From JAAYTD01 sp964472015 (GTDB taxonomy: Bacteria; Bacteroidota; Ignavibacteria; Kapaibacteriales; UBA2268), in the NCBI GenBank assembly GCA_964472015.1, contig CAYYIP010000011.1, positions 1 through 64,000 on the forward strand: 64,000 nt of DNA, in the 5' to 3' direction. This document shows positions 27,534-37,338 of the stretch, one piece after another. A program made the position numbers and the translations under genes. Positions within the stretch are counted from its first letter, which is position 1. Every line of letters starts with the position of its first letter. The notes beneath the pieces are model-generated. The model searched no databases and had not been told where the DNA came from. It saw only the letters and a program-made list of their open reading frames with translations.

Positions 27534-28307
27534 TTATATTCCAACAGCCAATACATTATAACCTGCATCTTTAATAATATTATATATTCTTTTCATTTCT
27601 TTACTATTTAATTTTACTAGATTTTTAGCTGGTGTTTCCCTATCTATTGGATAAATCATAACTTGACGTGGATTTGTTTTTTTCATTAATTCTATCATAT
27701 CTTTAATTTCTTTTTCTGTTGTATTATCAAATTGTTTATTATTATATTCGCCCCTAATAAACATAATCTGTAAAATAAAATTACCATTAAATTTTTGCAT
27801 ACCTGCAACTATTTTTTCAATAGTTATATTTATATTAGGTTGATTAATTAGCTTTAAAGTTTCTATATTAGCTGAATCTAATTTTAAAATAGGGTTTTCT
27901 ATTTTCTTTAGTGCTTCTATAACTTTTGGATTATCGAGATTAGTTGCATTAGACAATACACTAATTTTTACATTAGGAAAGAACTTATTTCTTAATTCAA
28001 TAGTATCATTTATTATTTCTAAGAAATCAGGATTTAAAGTTGGCTCACCATTTCCAGAAAATGTAATAACATCAATAATAGTATTATTTTTTTTTGCTTC
28101 AATTAATTTTTCTTCTAATTGTTCTTTTATTTCCTTATGGGTAGGAAAATGTTTTTCATAACTTTTATTCCATCCACATTCACAGTATACACAATTAAAA
28201 TTACAAATTTTATTTTCAACAGGTGATATATTTATTCCAAGTGAATGTCCAAGTCGTCTACTTATAATAGGACCAAAGACATAATTTTTTCTTAATATAG
28301 TTGACAT
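27534..28307 (-). CDS. Radical SAM protein (COG0731-like)
   Basis: The 257-residue protein has the radical SAM motif C35-x3-C39-x2-C42 (CNFNCVYC) in an N-terminal context (FGPIISRRLGHSLGIN) characteristic of COG0731-like Fe-S oxidoreductases. A following GNGEPTLNP segment (near 85-93) binds the SAM methionine moiety. No extra ferredoxin domain is visible. The substrate is unknown; wyosine-like tRNA modification proteins are distant relatives. It is not a recognisable HydE or HydG despite the nearby hydrogenase. Confidence 0.8.
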   Translation of the reverse strand: MSTILRKNYVFGPIISRRLGHSLGINISPVENKICNFNCVYCECGWNKSYEKHFPTHKEIKEQLEEKLIEAKKNNTIIDVITFSGNGEPTLNPDFLEIINDTIELRNKFFPNVKISVLSNATNLDNPKVIEALKKIENPILKLDSANIETLKLINQPNINITIEKIVAGMQKFNGNFILQIMFIRGEYNNKQFDNTTEKEIKDMIELMKKTNPRQVMIYPIDRETPAKNLVKLNSKEMKRIYNIIKDAGYNVLAVGI

Positions 28308-28389
28308 TGTTTATAAATTTGAATATTATTTTAATATATTTTTGAATATTATTTTAATATATATTATTATTATTATTATATCTATATCT

Positions 28390-29046
28390 TTATTTAATAA
28401 TTTTATTATAAAATTTAAAATTCATTTTAGAAACTAATATTTTACTTAATCTATATGCTGTATATGCAAAAAATAGTGCAACATATACATCAACAGAATA
28501 ATGTAAACGTTGTAATAATACGCCAAACATTGTAATTATTAATCCTATACCAATAATAAATTTTAACTTTTTATTTTCTGTAATTAAAAAAACCATAAAT
28601 GTAGTTGCAGTATGTCCTGAATAAAACAAATCTTTTGTAATAATTTCTCCTTTTCCAAACCATATTAAAATAGGATCATATAAAGGAATTGTATTTTCAG
28701 GTGGTTCTAATGGTAATAAATATAAAGCAAATATTCTAAAGAAATATACAAAAAAGTAACCTATTATTATTTGAATTGTATTTTCAGGTCTTGTAAAAGC
28801 ATATAAAATAGCAACAAGTTGGACCGAATAAATAGTAAAAAATAAGATCCAATCAACAGACACAGGAGGTATATTTCCAAATAAAGGATCTTTAAATATT
28901 ACTCCATCACGTAATTCTATACTGCTTTGAAATTCAGCAAGAAAAGCCATTAACAAAATAAACATTGCTAATGATGCAATTAAAAACCAAACAAATTTTC
29001 TTTCTTTAAGAGCTTTTTGCCACCTTAATTTGATATTATCATTCAT
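28390..29046 (-). CDS. PAP2/sphingomyelin-synthase-like membrane phosphatase or transferase
   Basis: The 218-residue protein has about six membrane segments and the two catalytic boxes of the PAP2_C (sphingomyelin synthase-related) family: SGHTATTF near 143-150 and RLHYSVDV near 180-187. These hold the two histidines and the aspartate of the active site. The activity is probably on lipid phosphates or head groups at the inner membrane. Bacteroidota make sphingolipids and phosphoethanolamine lipids, so a lipid head-group transferase is plausible but not shown. The N-terminus is cytoplasmic and basic. Confidence 0.75.
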   Translation of the reverse strand: MNDNIKLRWQKALKERKFVWFLIASLAMFILLMAFLAEFQSSIELRDGVIFKDPLFGNIPPVSVDWILFFTIYSVQLVAILYAFTRPENTIQIIIGYFFVYFFRIFALYLLPLEPPENTIPLYDPILIWFGKGEIITKDLFYSGHTATTFMVFLITENKKLKFIIGIGLIITMFGVLLQRLHYSVDVYVALFFAYTAYRLSKILVSKMNFKFYNKIIK

Positions 29047-29100
29047 ATATGGATTATCCCTATAACCTATACATAATTTATATTTATTTAAGAATTTATT

Positions 29101-30720
29101 TTATTTAAGAATATCTATCGCTTTTGATTTATTTATTAAAGCTTGCTGAACAACATTATTATTTACTGCTTCAACTGCATTAAATATATTTTTACCCCAG
29201 AGATAATGAGCAATATAAGCTTTAAACTTATTTCTAATAAATTCTTTATCTTGTTTATACATTTCATCATTCCAAATATGTTTTTCATTGTAAGAAAACA
29301 CTTTAAAATTCTCTAATAATTCATCAGAAACTTTATAATTAAATATAAAATCATTTACATCTACATTAGACTTAGGAAACAAATTTGTATTTTTAAAAAT
29401 AAATTCTATTAAAATACCATTATTAGCGAGTACTCTTGTTAATAAATTTAAAGTATCTTCTATGACAATAATATCGGGTTGAATACCTCCATTTGCCATA
29501 ATAGGTCGTTTTTTTCGTTTAGTATAAACAATATTTACATTAGTTACAAATTCACCTTTTTTTATTTTTTCATTTAATTCATCATATACTTCTTTATTTG
29601 TTAATGCAAGTTGTTCATCAATTTTTGTTGTTGTATCTAATAAATTTTTTTTATTAGATTTACTATTTTTATCAATTATTCTATCCGAAGGAGTAACAAA
29701 TTCAGCAACTGTTATCCTATATCCTGTTGTATCCACGAGGCTCCATGTTTTTTGCATAGTTCCTTTTCCAAATGATTTTTCACCAATTATAATTCCACGA
29801 TCTAAATCTTGTATTGCACCCGCAAAAATTTCACTTCCCGAAGCTGATTTATTATTTATTAATACAATAAGTGGAATTTTTAAAAAACTACCATTTCCTT
29901 TTGAAGTTAAATTATACTTAAATTCGTCTTTTCTTGCAAAGCTTTTAAATACTGTATCTCCTTTATTTATAAATTCATCAAGAGCACTTATAACTGTGTT
30001 TAAAGTTCCGCCAGCATTATTTCTTAAATCTATGATAATCCCTTTTATTTTTTCATTTTTCAATTCATTAGCAATTTTTTTTATTTCAGCTCCTGTTTCT
30101 ATACTAAAATTATCAATTTTAACAAATAATATACTATCTTTTTTCAAAATAAAATTAGCGGTTATACTTGGCACCATATATTCTTTACAAATCAAAGTTG
30201 CAGTTTTTAATTCTAATGAATTATAGTCCATCCATTTTACAACAATAGAATCACCTTCTTGTACAAACAAAGACTTGTTTATATCATTAACATTATTTTT
30301 TGTAACTTTAATATCATTTACGGAAAAAAGAACGTTACCTCGTTTAATACCGGCAAGTTCTGCCGGGCTATTTTTATCTACATCAAAAATAAAAATAGTA
30401 TCGCCTAATAATTTTATAGAAAGTCCTATTGATACGGTCTTCCCTTGTGTAGTATTAAAATAACGGCTCCATTCACTTTTAGGAAAATAAGCATTAAATT
30501 CACTAGAACTTCTTAACATAGATGCAAAGGCAGAATCACTAACTGTATAAATATCAATAGTATCTTTACTATATTCATACATAGCTTCTAAAATAGATTT
30601 AAACTTTTTTGTTTGGAAATCAATTAATTTTGATATAGAATCTTGTTGAGCAAATAAATCTATATTGAATAAGGTAATAAATAATAAAACATATAATAAA
30701 AATTTAGTTTTTCTGTTCAT
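29101..30720 (-). CDS. S41-family C-terminal processing protease with PDZ domain
   Basis: The 539-residue exported protease has a signal peptide (cleavage near residue 25), a PDZ domain (about 95-180, with NSPAELAGIKRGNVLF) and the S41 core. The catalytic dyad is Ser294 in KSASGSEIF and Lys319 in GEKSFGKGT. The spacing of 25 residues equals that of E. coli Prc. The box IIDLRNNAGG is at 229-238. It should trim C-termini of periplasmic or secreted proteins. The C-terminal 170 residues are an additional helical region usual in Bacteroidota CTPs. Confidence 0.92.
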   Translation of the reverse strand: MNRKTKFLLYVLLFITLFNIDLFAQQDSISKLIDFQTKKFKSILEAMYEYSKDTIDIYTVSDSAFASMLRSSSEFNAYFPKSEWSRYFNTTQGKTVSIGLSIKLLGDTIFIFDVDKNSPAELAGIKRGNVLFSVNDIKVTKNNVNDINKSLFVQEGDSIVVKWMDYNSLELKTATLICKEYMVPSITANFILKKDSILFVKIDNFSIETGAEIKKIANELKNEKIKGIIIDLRNNAGGTLNTVISALDEFINKGDTVFKSFARKDEFKYNLTSKGNGSFLKIPLIVLINNKSASGSEIFAGAIQDLDRGIIIGEKSFGKGTMQKTWSLVDTTGYRITVAEFVTPSDRIIDKNSKSNKKNLLDTTTKIDEQLALTNKEVYDELNEKIKKGEFVTNVNIVYTKRKKRPIMANGGIQPDIIVIEDTLNLLTRVLANNGILIEFIFKNTNLFPKSNVDVNDFIFNYKVSDELLENFKVFSYNEKHIWNDEMYKQDKEFIRNKFKAYIAHYLWGKNIFNAVEAVNNNVVQQALINKSKAIDILK

Positions 30721-30897
30721 ATTTTTACAATTAAATTTTTCACAATTATAATAATTAATATATAGTTATAATATAGTTATTTATAAATATATTATTAATT
30801 AATTGAAATAATAAAAAAATAGCATTTATTTAAAATAGTATTTAAAATCTTAAATAACAATTTTATTTTTACTTTTAAATACAAAAATATATAAATA

Positions 30898-30933
30898 TAA
30901 AAAGAGAGTTCCTATATAGAAACTCTCTTTTTA
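30898..30933. terminator. Hairpin terminator upstream of the S41 protease gene
   Basis: Near-perfect arms aaaaagagagtt and aactctctttttt with a 10-base centre, A's before and T's after. It may end transcripts of the minus-strand tRNA-Ser, about 85 bases before it. Confidence 0.75.
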
Positions 30934-31018
30934 GATATTATTTTTTATAATTACATTTAATATATTATCATTTTATTTAGTATATTTAGTATATATTATA
31001 ATTAAATTATTCTTACTG

Positions 31019-31107
31019 CGGAGAGGGCGAGATTCGAACTCGCGGTAGAGCGTTAACCCTACGACGGTTTAGCAAACCGCTGCCTTAAGCCACTCGGCCA
31101 CCCCTCC
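31019..31107 (-). tRNA. tRNA-Ser (anticodon GCT)
   Basis: Read on the minus strand, the 89-nt sequence folds as a class II tRNA. The acceptor arm is GGAGGGG paired with CCTCTCC (one G-T), and the D-arm is GTGGCCGAGTGGC. The anticodon loop TTTGCTAAA carries GCT, so it reads AGC and AGU serine codons. A long variable arm is followed by the T-arm GAGTTCGAATCTC. The discriminator is G, as in serine tRNAs, and CCA is not encoded. Confidence 0.96.
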
Positions 31108-31201
31108 ATTTACTTGTACACTTGTACAATTAATAAAAAGACAAATATATAATTTTTTTAGAAAAATACCAAATTTTTTTATTTTTAGTTTTTATTAATT
31201 T

Positions 31202-34200
31202 TTATAAAGATTTTTTTATATTATTTTTCATATTCCACAAAAAAACTAGCATTTTTATTTTATCTTTTGTTTTATAATTGATATATAAAAGAGATTTTTT
31301 TTGAACTAATTTTGCATTTTCTGTTACTTGTAAATAATCTAAAACAATAGGAAATATTTTATCATAATAAATTTTATTTTCGCCTTTCGGCAATTCAATT
31401 ATTAATTCTTCATTTTTTATTATAACTTTTACAATCCCAGTATCGAGTACTGCAACTCTTAATTTTATAATAAAAATCAATTCTTCTGCTTCTTTAGGTA
31501 ATTTCCCATATTTATCTTCTATTTCAGCAATAATAAATTTTAATTCATCTGTTGTTTTAACTTCAAATAATTCTTTATAATATTTGAAACGAGCAGTATC
31601 ATCTTTTATATAATTTTCAGGGAAATATGCATCTTTATCAGTTTCAATAGCAACATCATAATTATTTAAATTATAATTTTCTTCTTTAGAATTTTCATCA
31701 AACAGTTCTGCAAATTCTTCTTGTTTTAATTCTGAAACAGCTTCTGCGAGCACTTTTTGATATAAATCAAATCCTATTTCAGATATAAAACCGCTCTGTT
31801 CTGCTCCTAAAATATCACCTGCACCTCTTATTTCTAGATCTCTCATAGCCAATTGTAGTCCACTCCCTAAGTCTGCAAATTCTTCAATAGCTAATAATCT
31901 TTGTAGAGCTTTTGCAGTTATTTTATCTATTTCAGGTACACATAAATAACAATATGCTTGTACATTACTTCGTCCTACTCGACCTCTTAGTTGATATAAT
32001 TCTGCAAGTCCAAAATTTTGAGCATTATTAATTATCATTGTATTAGCGTTCGGAATATCAATCCCCGACTCTATAATCTTTGTTGAAATTAAAACATCTA
32101 TTTCTTTTTCATTAAATTTCAACATAATATTTTCTATTAAATTATTAGGCATTTTTGCATTAATGGTAGCCAATCTTACAGCAGGCAGTAACATTTGCAA
32201 ATCCATTTCAATTTTTTCCAGTCCACTTATTTTATCATTAACTATAAAAACTTGTCCTTTTCTTTTTAACTCTTTCAAAATAATATCAACAATATAACTA
32301 TTATTCCATTCATTTATTTCTGTATAAATAGGTAATCTATTACGAGGCGGCGTTTTTATTTGACTCAAATCTCTAGCGCCCATAAGTGAAAAATTTAGAG
32401 TTCTAGGGATAGGTGTTGCAGTTAAAGTTAATGTATCAACATTTGATTTCACTTGTCTTAATTTTTCTTTTGCGCTGACTCCAAATCTATGCTCTTCATC
32501 TATAATAAGTAATCCAAGATCTTTAAATATTATATCTTTACTTAAAATTCTATGAGTACCAATAATAATATCAATATCACCTTTTTTTAATTTTTCTAAA
32601 ATAATTTTTATTTGGGCAGCTTTTTTAAATCTAGAAATCACTTCCACATTGATAGGATATCTTGCTATTCTTTCTATAAAAGATTGATAATGTTGTTGTG
32701 CTAGAATAGTAGTTGGTACTAATACGGCGACTTGTTTCCCCACACTTGCTGCTTTAAACGCAGCTCTAATAGCAACTTCTGTCTTTCCAAAGCCTACATC
32801 TCCGCAAATCAATCTATCCATAGGAATATCTGCTTCCATATCACGTTTTACATCATCTGTAGCACATTGCTGATCGATAGTATCTTCATAAATAAAAGAC
32901 GCCTCAAATTCTTTTTGCCAATGTCCATCAAGAGGAAAAGCAAATCCTTTTTGCAATTTCCTTTTAGCATAAAGATTAATTAAATCTCTTGCAATATCTT
33001 TTAATTTTTTCTTTGTATTATTTCTTTTACGCAGCCATTCTGTTGAACCAAGTCTACTTACTTTAGGAACGACTCCTTCTGCAGCAGAATATTTTTGTAC
33101 TTTATGTAAATAATTCAAATGAACGTATAAAACATCATCACCTGCAAAAATCATTCTCAAACAATCCTGTTTACTTCCATTAACAACAATAGATTGAAAA
33201 CCATCAAACTTACCAATCCCTTTATCTTCGTGAACAATAAACTCACCTATTTTTAATTGTTTCAATTCTTTCAAAGTAATAGCAGCGTTATATTTTTTAT
33301 TTCTATTTATTTTATTACGCTTACGTGAAAATATTTCATTTTCAACAAAATAGGCTATTTTATGCTCTAACATAAAAAAACCAGATGATAAAGCAGTATT
33401 CATCCAATGTATATTATTTGTATCAATATTGAGATTAATAATATTAGAGTTAATATCAGAATTTTCAAAACTATAAATACTTTCCTCTGAGATATCATCA
33501 TCTGCTGTAACATCATTTAATAGGTCTTGCAATCGTTTTAAATGTATATCTCCATCAGCTGCTATAAAATTAGAAACATTAAGATTTTGATTTTTTTGAA
33601 TTTCTAAAGCTAATTTATAAACGGAAGAAAATACTTTTGGTTGTGCAACGCAATTAACTTCAAAATCAGTATCTCCTATAGAGTTTATTTTTATATATCT
33701 ATATTCTTTTAATTTAGAAAGTGCTGGTAAATTAATATTTATACTATCAAATGTATCAAAAATAAAAATAATATCTTTTGAAATATAGTCATAAATTGTA
33801 CATTTTATATAATCTTCAAAATTTATAAAAATAGAATTTATAAAACTTGTTGTATCTACTTCTTCTATACTACGTTGAGTTAAGATATCAAAAAAACGCA
33901 AAGAATCTACCGTATCGCCCCATAATTCAATTCTTAAAGGTTGTTGCATATTTGGCGAAAAAACATCTATAATCCCACCACGAACTGCATATTCGCCTGG
34001 TTTAGACACATATTGTTCGCGTTGAAAACCATTTAATGAAAGTTGAGTTGTAAAATCTTCTAGATCTAATAATTGACCTTTTGATATAGAACAAATATGT
34101 TCTTCTATTACAGACTTTTTAGGAATCATAAATTCAAAAAAAGATGGTGTAGCAATAGCAACTGCATTATTAGATTCTTGAAATTTTACAACATTATCGA

Positions 34201-34519
34201 TTAACTCGGCAATAGAAATATCATCGTCATATTTTATTTTTGTTGTTGGTTTATTTTCTTGAATAAATTTAAATATTTTATAATCAGGTAATAATTGTAT
34301 TATGTCGTCATAAATATCTTCGGCAACATCATTACTTGGAACAACTACAAAAAAACTTTTATCTGTAATTTTTAATATTGAAGCTATAAATAATGATTTT
34401 GCCGAACCAAATAATGTTTTTATAGAAAAATTATTATCTGAATTTGTAATTTCATTAGAAATATTTTTAATAAAATTAAGATTTGAAAAAAAATCAACTA
34501 ATTTATTGGATACTTGCAT
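31202..34519 (-). CDS. mfd: Transcription-repair coupling factor
   Basis: The 1105-residue ATP-dependent translocase removes stalled RNA polymerase and recruits UvrA. An N-terminal UvrB-like part contains EYAVRGGIIDVFSP. A CarD-like RNA-polymerase-interaction domain follows (KIGEFIVHEDKGIGKF). The RecG-like helicase core has GDVGFGKTEVA (Walker A), DEEHRFG (Walker B) and TATPIPRTLN, and ends with YQLRGRVGRS. The TRCF C-terminal domain carries YFPENYIKDD. Length and order are those of typical Mfd. The tRNA-Ser gene lies just downstream. Confidence 0.97.
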   Translation of the reverse strand: MQVSNKLVDFFSNLNFIKNISNEITNSDNNFSIKTLFGSAKSLFIASILKITDKSFFVVVPSNDVAEDIYDDIIQLLPDYKIFKFIQENKPTTKIKYDDDISIAELIDNVVKFQESNNAVAIATPSFFEFMIPKKSVIEEHICSISKGQLLDLEDFTTQLSLNGFQREQYVSKPGEYAVRGGIIDVFSPNMQQPLRIELWGDTVDSLRFFDILTQRSIEEVDTTSFINSIFINFEDYIKCTIYDYISKDIIFIFDTFDSININLPALSKLKEYRYIKINSIGDTDFEVNCVAQPKVFSSVYKLALEIQKNQNLNVSNFIAADGDIHLKRLQDLLNDVTADDDISEESIYSFENSDINSNIINLNIDTNNIHWMNTALSSGFFMLEHKIAYFVENEIFSRKRNKINRNKKYNAAITLKELKQLKIGEFIVHEDKGIGKFDGFQSIVVNGSKQDCLRMIFAGDDVLYVHLNYLHKVQKYSAAEGVVPKVSRLGSTEWLRKRNNTKKKLKDIARDLINLYAKRKLQKGFAFPLDGHWQKEFEASFIYEDTIDQQCATDDVKRDMEADIPMDRLICGDVGFGKTEVAIRAAFKAASVGKQVAVLVPTTILAQQHYQSFIERIARYPINVEVISRFKKAAQIKIILEKLKKGDIDIIIGTHRILSKDIIFKDLGLLIIDEEHRFGVSAKEKLRQVKSNVDTLTLTATPIPRTLNFSLMGARDLSQIKTPPRNRLPIYTEINEWNNSYIVDIILKELKRKGQVFIVNDKISGLEKIEMDLQMLLPAVRLATINAKMPNNLIENIMLKFNEKEIDVLISTKIIESGIDIPNANTMIINNAQNFGLAELYQLRGRVGRSNVQAYCYLCVPEIDKITAKALQRLLAIEEFADLGSGLQLAMRDLEIRGAGDILGAEQSGFISEIGFDLYQKVLAEAVSELKQEEFAELFDENSKEENYNLNNYDVAIETDKDAYFPENYIKDDTARFKYYKELFEVKTTDELKFIIAEIEDKYGKLPKEAEELIFIIKLRVAVLDTGIVKVIIKNEELIIELPKGENKIYYDKIFPIVLDYLQVTENAKLVQKKSLLYINYKTKDKIKMLVFLWNMKNNIKKSL

Positions 34520-34932
34520 ATTACATAATATGAAATTATAATATTAATCTTATTTTTTAATATTATAATATTAATCTTATTTTTCAATTAAATTATATTT
34601 TTTATATTTTAATTTTTTATATTTTAAATTAATGGTTATTTAGCCTGTTTAAATAATTACATTTTGACAATTACTCAATAAACAGACTATTAAAAATATA
34701 ATATTTTTTGTTTTTTACAAAAAAATAAGTTATTTTGTAATTTAAAAATAAGTTAGCTTTGTATTTTAAATTTTATATATGCTTTCATATAAAATTAAAA
34801 TTTACTTTATAATTTAATCAAAAGTAAATTATAAAGATAAAAGATAAAAGATAAAATACAAAATTTAATTAAAATACAAACGTAAAAATAATTAATATTC
34901 GTTTAATATAAAAATGTTCGTTTAATATAAAA
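34520..34932. promoter_or_regulatory. Divergent spacer with probable promoter of the mmd operon
   Basis: On the plus strand TAGCTTTG (34754-34761) fits the -7 consensus, but the nearest upstream TTTG (34734-34737) is only 16 bases away instead of about 20. A 23-base direct repeat of attataatattaatcttat with its T run (34535-34557 and 34562-34584) lies nearer to mfd. An imperfect inverted repeat involving gcctgttta and taaacagac (about 34648-34690) is also visible. The 19-base tandem duplication at the mmdA start is listed separately. Confidence 0.4.
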
Positions 34933-34935
34933 ATG
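34898..34935 (+). repeat. 19-bp perfect tandem duplication including the mmdA start codon
   Basis: The 19 bases ttcgtttaatataaaaatg occur twice head to tail (34898-34916 and 34917-34935). The second copy ends in the ATG of mmdA. The first ATG (34914) opens a frame that stops after three codons (ATG TTC GTT TAA), so the real start has an identical decoy initiation site just upstream. Confidence 0.9.
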
Positions 34936-36492
34936 GCTTTAACAGTTAAAGAAAAAATTGATGAACTCCGCAAAAAGAATGCTGAATCGTTACTTTGTGG
35001 AGGCGCTGACAAAATAGAAGCGCAACATAAGCGTGGGAAACTTTCTGCGCGTGAACGATTGCAACTATTATTTGACAATGGTTACTACGACGAATTTAAC
35101 AAATTAGTAGAAAATTCTGGCCGTAAAATATCATCAATTGCAGGTCGTAAGATGCCTGGTGATGGAATGATTACTGCAGTAGGACCAGTAAATGGTCGTT
35201 TAGTTTATGCAGCTTCACAAGATTTTACTGTAATGGGTGGAAGTCTTGGAGAAATGCATGCTTGGAAAATGGTAGAAGCAATGTTAAAAGCATTAAAAAA
35301 TGGGATGCCTTTTATCGCTATAAATGATAGTGGTGGTGCAAGAATACAAGAAGCGATATTCTCGTTACGAGGTTATGGTGAAGTATTCTATAATAACACT
35401 GCTTTATCAGGTGTAGTACCTCAAATATCAATTATATCAGGCCCTTGTGCAGGTGGCGCAGCATATTCCCCTGCCTTAATGGATTTTATTATAATGGTAA
35501 AAGGAACAGGTAAATTATTTATTACTGGTCCAGCAGTAATAAAATCAGTAACAGGAGAAGTTGTAACAGATGAAGAACTTGGTGGTGCAATGGCACACGC
35601 TTTAAATAGTGGTAACATTCACTTTGTTGCAGAAAATGACCATCATGCAATACAAATAACAAAACAATTATTAAGTTACTTACCTTCAAATAATACTGAA
35701 ACTGCTCCTAGAACAGGTGACGGTTCAATAAATATTATTGAATATCCGGATTTAAACACTATAATTCCAAATGATGCACGTGAATCTTATAATATGTTAG
35801 ATATTATAAATCGTGTAATAGATCCTGGTTCAATTTTAGAAATAAAACAATTTTGGGCTCGTAATGTAATAACATGTTTTGCAAAACTAAACGGACAGAC
35901 GGTAGGAATTATAGCTAATCAGCCTAATTTCAAAGCTGGATGTTTAGATATAGATGCGTCTGATAAAGCTTCTGAACATATTCGTTTTTGTAATGCATTT
36001 AATATCCCAATTATTACATTTGTTGATGTACCGGGCTTTTTACCAGGTGTACAACAAGAATTTGGTGGTATAATTAGACATGGCGCTAAAATGTTATTTT
36101 CGTATTCTGCAGCTACTGTTCCAAAAGTAACAATAGTTATTCGTAAAGCGTATGGTGGAGCATATTTAGCAATGTGTGCAAAAAGTCTCGGCGCTGATAG
36201 AACTGCAGCATGGCCAACAGCTGAAATAGCAGTTATGGGAGCAGAAGGAGCAGTAAACGTATTATATTCAAAAGAGATAAAAGAAGCAGAAGACCCAGCT
36301 AAAAGAAAAAAAGAACTTATAGACGAATATGAAGCACGTTGGGTAACACCTTATCCGGCAGCAGAATTTGGACTAGTAGATGCGGTTATTGAACCAGTAA
36401 AAACTCGTGAATATATTTCCGTTGCTCTTGAAACATTAAAAAATAAAAGAGAACTACGACCCGAGAAAAAACATGGTCTAATTCCAATGTAA
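34933..36492 (+). CDS. mmdA: Methylmalonyl-CoA decarboxylase, carboxyltransferase (alpha) subunit
   Basis: The 519-residue protein is an acyl-CoA carboxyltransferase. Both halves are present: the N-terminal CoA-binding half (GARIQEA and 'ISGPCAGGAAYSPALMDFII', with oxyanion-hole glycines) and the C-terminal half (VDVPGFLPG, RKAYGGAYLAM). It moves the carboxyl group of methylmalonyl-CoA to biotin on MmdC. The family also covers propionyl-CoA carboxylase, but the following D-E-C-B genes fix the role as the sodium-pump decarboxylase. Length agrees with known MmdA (about 510). The start is at 34933, preceded by a duplicated initiation site. Confidence 0.95.
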   Translation: MALTVKEKIDELRKKNAESLLCGGADKIEAQHKRGKLSARERLQLLFDNGYYDEFNKLVENSGRKISSIAGRKMPGDGMITAVGPVNGRLVYAASQDFTVMGGSLGEMHAWKMVEAMLKALKNGMPFIAINDSGGARIQEAIFSLRGYGEVFYNNTALSGVVPQISIISGPCAGGAAYSPALMDFIIMVKGTGKLFITGPAVIKSVTGEVVTDEELGGAMAHALNSGNIHFVAENDHHAIQITKQLLSYLPSNNTETAPRTGDGSINIIEYPDLNTIIPNDARESYNMLDIINRVIDPGSILEIKQFWARNVITCFAKLNGQTVGIIANQPNFKAGCLDIDASDKASEHIRFCNAFNIPIITFVDVPGFLPGVQQEFGGIIRHGAKMLFSYSAATVPKVTIVIRKAYGGAYLAMCAKSLGADRTAAWPTAEIAVMGAEGAVNVLYSKEIKEAEDPAKRKKELIDEYEARWVTPYPAAEFGLVDAVIEPVKTREYISVALETLKNKRELRPEKKHGLIPM

Positions 36493-36541
36493 AAATAAAA
36501 TACTAATAAATATAATTATTTTATAAATAAATAAATATGAT

Positions 36542-36904
36542 ATGGAAACCAATTTAACAAATGCTGTTATTATTTCTCTAGTTGGATTTTCTGTAGTTTT
36601 TATCTGTCTTATTGTTTTTGCAGTAATAATATCTATAATGAATAAAACTGATAGATTATTAACTAAAAATAAAAAGAAAAGATTAGAATTAGCATCTGAA
36701 AGATCTAAGAATATAAATAGTGATATTGATACTAATATTATTCCTATACTTGTTGCAGCTGCTTACTCTACTTTTGGTCCAAAAATAATAATAAGAAAAA
36801 TAGATTTTGCAAACAAAGAAGATAGTCAAGATTCTCTTTGGTCACGATTTTCACGAACATCAGCATTATCTATTCATAATAAAATAAGACGTAGGGGATC
36901 ATAA
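36542..36904 (+). CDS. mmdD: Methylmalonyl-CoA decarboxylase delta subunit (OadG-like)
   Basis: The 120-residue protein has one membrane helix near the N-terminus (about 8-33), a charged linker, and a C-terminal motif VAAAYSTFG at 71-79. This is the architecture of the sodium-pump decarboxylase delta/gamma subunit, which anchors the carboxyltransferase to the membrane part. Position after mmdA supports it. Its stop codon overlaps the next start by one base (TAATG). Confidence 0.85.
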   Translation: METNLTNAVIISLVGFSVVFICLIVFAVIISIMNKTDRLLTKNKKKRLELASERSKNINSDIDTNIIPILVAAAYSTFGPKIIIRKIDFANKEDSQDSLWSRFSRTSALSIHNKIRRRGS

Positions 36905-37149
36905 TGATACAAAATAATGAAAAAGAAATAATAGAAGTATTAACTAGACTTGAAGAAAAAGTTGATAATATTGCATCACAAGTAAAAAGTAATAATATAG
37001 CAAGATTAGACAGTGAAACTGTTGCAATATTAACTGCTGCAGCTTATAATACTTTTGGAAGAGCTATTAATATTAAAAATATAAGGCTTACTAATTCAGA
37101 TTCAAATTGTTGTAATCGCAAAAAATATTATAATGTAGTAGCAATATAA
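36904..37149 (+). CDS. mmdE: Methylmalonyl-CoA decarboxylase epsilon-like subunit
   Basis: This small soluble 81-residue protein has a helical N-terminus and the motif TAAAYNTFG at 44-52, followed by RAINIKNIRL. It repeats the C-terminal motif of MmdD (VAAAYSTFG plus PKIIIRKI) without its membrane helix. In Veillonella the epsilon subunit is likewise a short relative of the C-terminal part of delta, lying between mmdD and mmdC, so I assign MmdE by motif and position. There it is needed for stability rather than catalysis. This copy is longer than the Veillonella one (about 55 residues). Confidence 0.75.
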   Translation: MIQNNEKEIIEVLTRLEEKVDNIASQVKSNNIARLDSETVAILTAAAYNTFGRAINIKNIRLTNSDSNCCNRKKYYNVVAI

Positions 37150-37338
37150 TTAATTATACTTATAGTTTTTTAATATAATTTTTTAATATAATAAATTTAA
37201 AAAAATATTGAACAAACTAAAATTTTAATTAAAATACTAAGTATTAAAATCATTTACACTAAATAAAGTATAAATAAAAAATAATAATAAATTAAATTAA
37301 TTAAAAACAAATAAAAATTAATATTTGGAATAAATATA

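Noticed and set aside
27534..28307. Radical SAM protein as the hydrogenase maturase HydE or HydG
   Set aside because: Its motif context fits COG0731-like proteins and not HydE or HydG. It is also in another transcription unit.
26374..34676. Shared 11-mer ttttgacaatt upstream of the hydrogenase and mmd operons
   Set aside because: In such A/T-rich DNA an 11-mer with few G/C bases is expected by chance. The flanks do not align, so there is no good case for a common operator.
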